In this document: positions 11,894 through 14,392 of the stretch, in pieces
How the letters are laid out: every line of letters starts with the position of its first letter
Position numbering within the stretch: position 1 is the first letter of the stretch
From: Fervidobacterium sp.
Lineage (GTDB): Bacteria; Thermotogota; Thermotogae; Thermotogales; Fervidobacteriaceae
Length of the DNA: 14,392 nucleotides
Assembly (NCBI GenBank): GCA_003526765.1
Contig: DPXZ01000154.1
Coordinates: 1-14,392, forward strand
Direction of reading: 5' to 3'
Notes under the pieces: model-generated
What the model was told of the DNA's origin: nothing
What the model saw: the letters and a program-made list of their open reading frames with translations, nothing else
Database searches by the model: none
Program-made: the position numbers and the translations under genes

Positions 11894-13636
11894 ATGGGGA
11901 AAAGATACTACTATAGGTTTTTTTCTTTACTCATTTTTGCAGCTATAATTTTTGTAGTTCAAGCATGTGTCCCGCCTGCCAACAACCCTCCAACCGCTGT
12001 AAGTAGTCCTACTCCACCGAATGGAGCAATAGATATTTCGCTAACCTTGACTCTCAAATGGGATGCAAGCACAGATCCAGATGGAGATCCGGTAAAATAT
12101 GATATCTACCTTTGGAGTAATCCAGAAAGCATGGTGATAAAGGCCCTTGATTTTGCAGCCAACTCATATACAATTAGCCAACCTCTTGATTATGGTACAA
12201 AATATTATTGGAAAGTCGTAGCAAAAGATGGAAAAGGTGGGGAAACGGAAGGACCTGTGTGGAATTTTACTACGAAGACTAACAGGCCTCCAGAAAGTCC
12301 ATCGATTCCATATCCTGCTAACGATGCAAACAACATTTCAACAACACCAGCTTTAAGCTGGGGAAATTGTACTGATCCAGATGGTGATACTGTAAAGTAC
12401 GATGTTCTTTTCGGAGAATACGATCAATCTTTAACAGAAATAGCAACTGATCTCTCAATAAACAACTTCAAGATCAAAGAACCTCTTAAATATGATACTA
12501 AATATTGGTGGAAAGTTATAGCGAAAGATGAAAATGGTGGAGTAACATCAAGTCCAGTGTGGAGTTTTACAACGATATGGAAACCGGGAGCAATAAATTG
12601 GCAATTCGTCACCTATGCTGTGATCTACTCAAGTCCTGCGTTAGGTACTGATGGTACGATATACATTGGCTCTTGGGACAAAAAATTGTATGCTATCTAT
12701 CCAGATGGAACAAAGAAATGGGAATTTGCAACTGGCGGAAGCATTAGTTCAAGCCCTGCAATTGGTTTAGATGGTACTATCTATGTAGGATGTGAGGATG
12801 GATATCTGTATGCAATAAATCCAAATGGAACGGAAAAATGGAAATTTACAACTGGTGGAAGCATTAGTTCAAGCCCTGCAATAGGTGCGAATGGAATCAT
12901 ATATGTCGGTTCAGAAGGTGGAAATCTGTATGCTATTTATCCAAATGGAACGCAGAAATGGGAATTTGCAACAGGTGGAGGCATTAGTTCAAGCCCTGCA
13001 ATTGGTTTAGATGGTACTATCTATGTTGCAACGTCTGATGGCGTACTTTACGCAATAGCTCCAAATGGAGGGAAAAAATGGGACTTTACAACTGGTGGAA
13101 GCATTAGTTCAAGCCCTGCAATAGATTCAGATGATACCATCTATGTTGCAACGTTTGATGGAATACTTTACGCACTAAATCAAGGTGGAGCAAAAAAATG
13201 GCAATCTGCAATAGGTTCGTACGTGGAATCAAGTCCAGTTATAGGTAGTGATGGTACTATTTACATAGGCTCTTATGATCACCGAATATATGCAATAGAT
13301 TCGAGCAACGGAGCAACGAAGTGGACATTCGATACCAACGGACAAATCACTTCAACTCCAGCAATAGGTTCGGATGGTGTTGTATATGTCGGGTCTAATG
13401 ATGGTAATCTATATGCAATTGATCCAAATGCAGGAGGAGACAAGAAAAAATGGGAAGTCTTTATCGGTGGATGTGCGTATTCAAGTCCATCTATAGCATC
13501 TGATGGTACGGTTTACATAGGCTCGCTCGATGGTAATTTATATGCAATCAAGAGCGATAGTACTGGCCTTGCGAATTCTCCGTGGCCAAAGTTCAGGAGG
13601 AATTTGAGAAGCACTGGTAACGCGTCGGAGCAATAA
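11894..13636 (+). CDS. Lipoprotein with two FN3-like domains and an eight-bladed PQQ/BamB-like propeller
   Basis: ATG 11894 is preferred (580 residues): AAGGGG lies 9 bases upstream, and the in-frame ATG at 11876 has none. The signal peptide ends in the lipobox VVQAC with lipidated Cys25, so it is anchored to a membrane on the outer side. Two fibronectin-III-like domains follow (about 31-127 and 130-227), each with STDPDGDPVKYD- or CTDPDGDTVKYD-type and YYWKV- or YWWKV-type motifs. Residues about 233-575 contain eight repeats of about 40 residues with the pattern SSPAIG.DGTIYVGS.DG.LYAI.PNG..KW.F, the PQQ-like beta-propeller repeat also seen in BamB and Ig-rich surface proteins. The chain ends SPWPKFRRNLRSTGN, a typical closing segment. 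A scaffold, ligand- or polysaccharide-binding role at the surface is likely; no catalytic residues are seen. No PQQ cofactor need be bound. Confidence 0.9.
   Translation: MGKRYYYRFFSLLIFAAIIFVVQACVPPANNPPTAVSSPTPPNGAIDISLTLTLKWDASTDPDGDPVKYDIYLWSNPESMVIKALDFAANSYTISQPLDYGTKYYWKVVAKDGKGGETEGPVWNFTTKTNRPPESPSIPYPANDANNISTTPALSWGNCTDPDGDTVKYDVLFGEYDQSLTEIATDLSINNFKIKEPLKYDTKYWWKVIAKDENGGVTSSPVWSFTTIWKPGAINWQFVTYAVIYSSPALGTDGTIYIGSWDKKLYAIYPDGTKKWEFATGGSISSSPAIGLDGTIYVGCEDGYLYAINPNGTEKWKFTTGGSISSSPAIGANGIIYVGSEGGNLYAIYPNGTQKWEFATGGGISSSPAIGLDGTIYVATSDGVLYAIAPNGGKKWDFTTGGSISSSPAIDSDDTIYVATFDGILYALNQGGAKKWQSAIGSYVESSPVIGSDGTIYIGSYDHRIYAIDSSNGATKWTFDTNGQITSTPAIGSDGVVYVGSNDGNLYAIDPNAGGDKKKWEVFIGGCAYSSPSIASDGTVYIGSLDGNLYAIKSDSTGLANSPWPKFRRNLRSTGNASEQ
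12741..13122 (+). repeat. 120-bp tandem DNA repeats coding for propeller blades
   Basis: GCATTAGTTCAAGCCCTGCA recurs identically at 12741, 12861, 12981 and 13101, exactly 120 bases apart. Positions 12741-12786 and 12981-13026 are identical over 46 bases, including silent positions. This is more than protein-level conservation requires and indicates recent blade duplication or gene conversion inside the lipoprotein gene. Confidence 0.88.
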
Positions 13637-13657
13637 GGTAAGATTTTGTAAGAATAT

Positions 13658-13693
13658 AGCAAAGCCCGGATTTTCTCGGGCTTTGCTTTTTTT
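13658..13693 (+). terminator. Intrinsic terminator after the lipoprotein gene
   Basis: AGCAAAGCCCG (13658-13668) pairs perfectly with CGGGCTTTGCT (13677-13687) around an 8-base loop, followed by a run of seven T. It lies 21 bases after the stop codon and separates this gene from the convergent amidase gene. Confidence 0.95.
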
Positions 13694-13746
13694 AACGTTC
13701 GTATTGTTAGTAATCTTAGATTGAAATCATAACTTATTTCTTCACA

Positions 13747-14392
13747 TCAGTATTTCAATATCACTTCAATCATTTGTGCGATTGAAAGTAGTTTTTTGTC
13801 TTTCATGTATCCTCCTACGATTTGTAGACCAACGGGTAGGCCGTCTACCTTACCACAAGGTAGTGTTATTGCGGGTAGACCTGTCAAGTTGAAAGGTGCA
13901 GTGAATTTTGTTAGTACCTTTGCCATTTCGACTGCATCTCTTCCAGCAATTGGTGGGGCTATCACTGGAACGGTTGGAAGTAAGAGTACATCGTACTTTT
14001 TGAAGAATTCTTTGAATCGATATTTTCTCACCGTCTGATTGTACCGTGCTGTTGCATAGTCAATACCACTTGCATTGGAACCTTGGAGTAATCTCTCTCT
14101 TACGTCTTCCCCAAACCAATCAGGATGTGTTGCAAGTCTTTCTTTGTGGAATGTAGCAGCTTCCACTTGTGTGATCGTTCTGTTCGCTATCGATAATTCT
14201 CTTAGCCAGTCAACGTTTTCTTCTTCAACACTTAAGTCACTTTCTCGCAACATTTTGACTGCGTTATCGAACATTTTAAGTACATTTGCATCCGCTTCGT
14301 TTATGAAATTGCCAACTGCCTTTGCTATGCGAATTTGATTTTTCTCTATACTCTTACTTTTCTTGTTAGCATTTTTCACGCTGAATGGATCT
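13747..14392 (-). CDS. Amidase-signature family enzyme, C-terminal part (5' end outside window)
   Basis: The minus-strand frame is open from the window edge (14391) to TGA at 13747, giving 214 residues. A GTG at 14379 is probably internal, because the frame continues upstream as DPFS, a motif that in amidases follows the catalytic region. Recognisable C-terminal features are YATARYNQTVRKYRFKEFF, YDVLLLPTVPVIAPPIAGRD and FNLTGLPAITLPCGKVDGLP followed by VGLQIVGG, shared by amidases and the GatA subunit of the Glu/Asp-tRNA amidotransferase. The Ser-cisSer-Lys catalytic residues lie in the missing N-terminal half. The full protein is probably about 450 residues and cytoplasmic, acting on a small amide. 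Whether it is GatA or a stand-alone amidase cannot be decided; the divergent C-terminus and monocistronic look favour a stand-alone amidase. It is convergent with the lipoprotein gene. Confidence 0.88.
   Translation of the reverse strand, partial: DPFSVKNANKKSKSIEKNQIRIAKAVGNFINEADANVLKMFDNAVKMLRESDLSVEEENVDWLRELSIANRTITQVEAATFHKERLATHPDWFGEDVRERLLQGSNASGIDYATARYNQTVRKYRFKEFFKKYDVLLLPTVPVIAPPIAGRDAVEMAKVLTKFTAPFNLTGLPAITLPCGKVDGLPVGLQIVGGYMKDKKLLSIAQMIEVILKY

Noticed and set aside
12741..13122. Regular repeats that could be taken for a CRISPR array
   Set aside because: The 120-base period lies fully inside a reading frame and encodes propeller blades; the intervals between identical blocks are similar to each other, not unique spacers.

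Overview
The window looks like chromosomal DNA from an AT-rich, saccharolytic thermophilic anaerobe of the Thermotogota; a Fervidobacterium or close relative is my best guess. The grounds are the sugar ABC transporter without its own ATPase, the GH130 phosphorylase, the archaeal-type ATPase remnant, very strong GGAGG ribosome binding sites and the general protein style. This is inference from protein character, not from a marker gene.

Region 1 (1-4948) is a sugar uptake and degradation locus on the minus strand: a LacI-family regulator, a periplasmic sugar-binding protein, two CUT1-type permeases and the start of a GH130 mannoside phosphorylase that runs off the window. No transport ATPase is present, so a shared one must be encoded elsewhere. 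Two almost identical LacI-type operators sit at the predicted start points of the regulator promoter and of a divergent promoter. This suggests that the minus-strand operon and the plus-strand gene at 4949 are controlled together. A perfect 14-bp inverted repeat lies between the binding-protein and permease genes.

Region 2 (4949-8662) holds two genes for large exported proteins without a clear family. The first (443 aa) is beta-rich with a calcium-loop-like motif. The second (about 718 aa) has an alpha/alpha-barrel-like N-terminal half and a beta-rich C-terminal half. Each is followed by a strong intrinsic terminator. By position they are probably carbohydrate-active or carbohydrate-binding members of the same regulon.

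Region 3 (8663-9430) is a gene graveyard. The first codons of an archaeal-type ATPase gene (MFIGR) are preceded by three 15-bp iterons. The C-terminal part of such an ATPase, with an internal deletion, lies about 260 bp further on. Between them, on the opposite strand, is the N-terminal 46-residue stub of a TnpB-like transposon protein with a hairpin upstream. The simplest reading is an IS200/IS605-type insertion into the ATPase gene followed by deletions.

Region 4 (9431-11459) encodes the most unusual protein. It is exported and joins an S-adenosylmethionine hydrolase (DUF62 type, with its Asp-Arg-His triad), a tandem duplication of the C-terminal barrel domain, and a tyrosine-phosphatase-like domain with the HCxxGKDR loop.

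Region 5 (11460-13693) has a 416-bp noncoding stretch with two long inverted repeats. It is followed by a lipoprotein gene: two fibronectin-III-like domains, then an eight-bladed PQQ/BamB-like propeller whose blades are still nearly identical at DNA level, then a strong terminator. Region 6 (13747-14392) is the C-terminal part of an amidase-signature enzyme on the minus strand.
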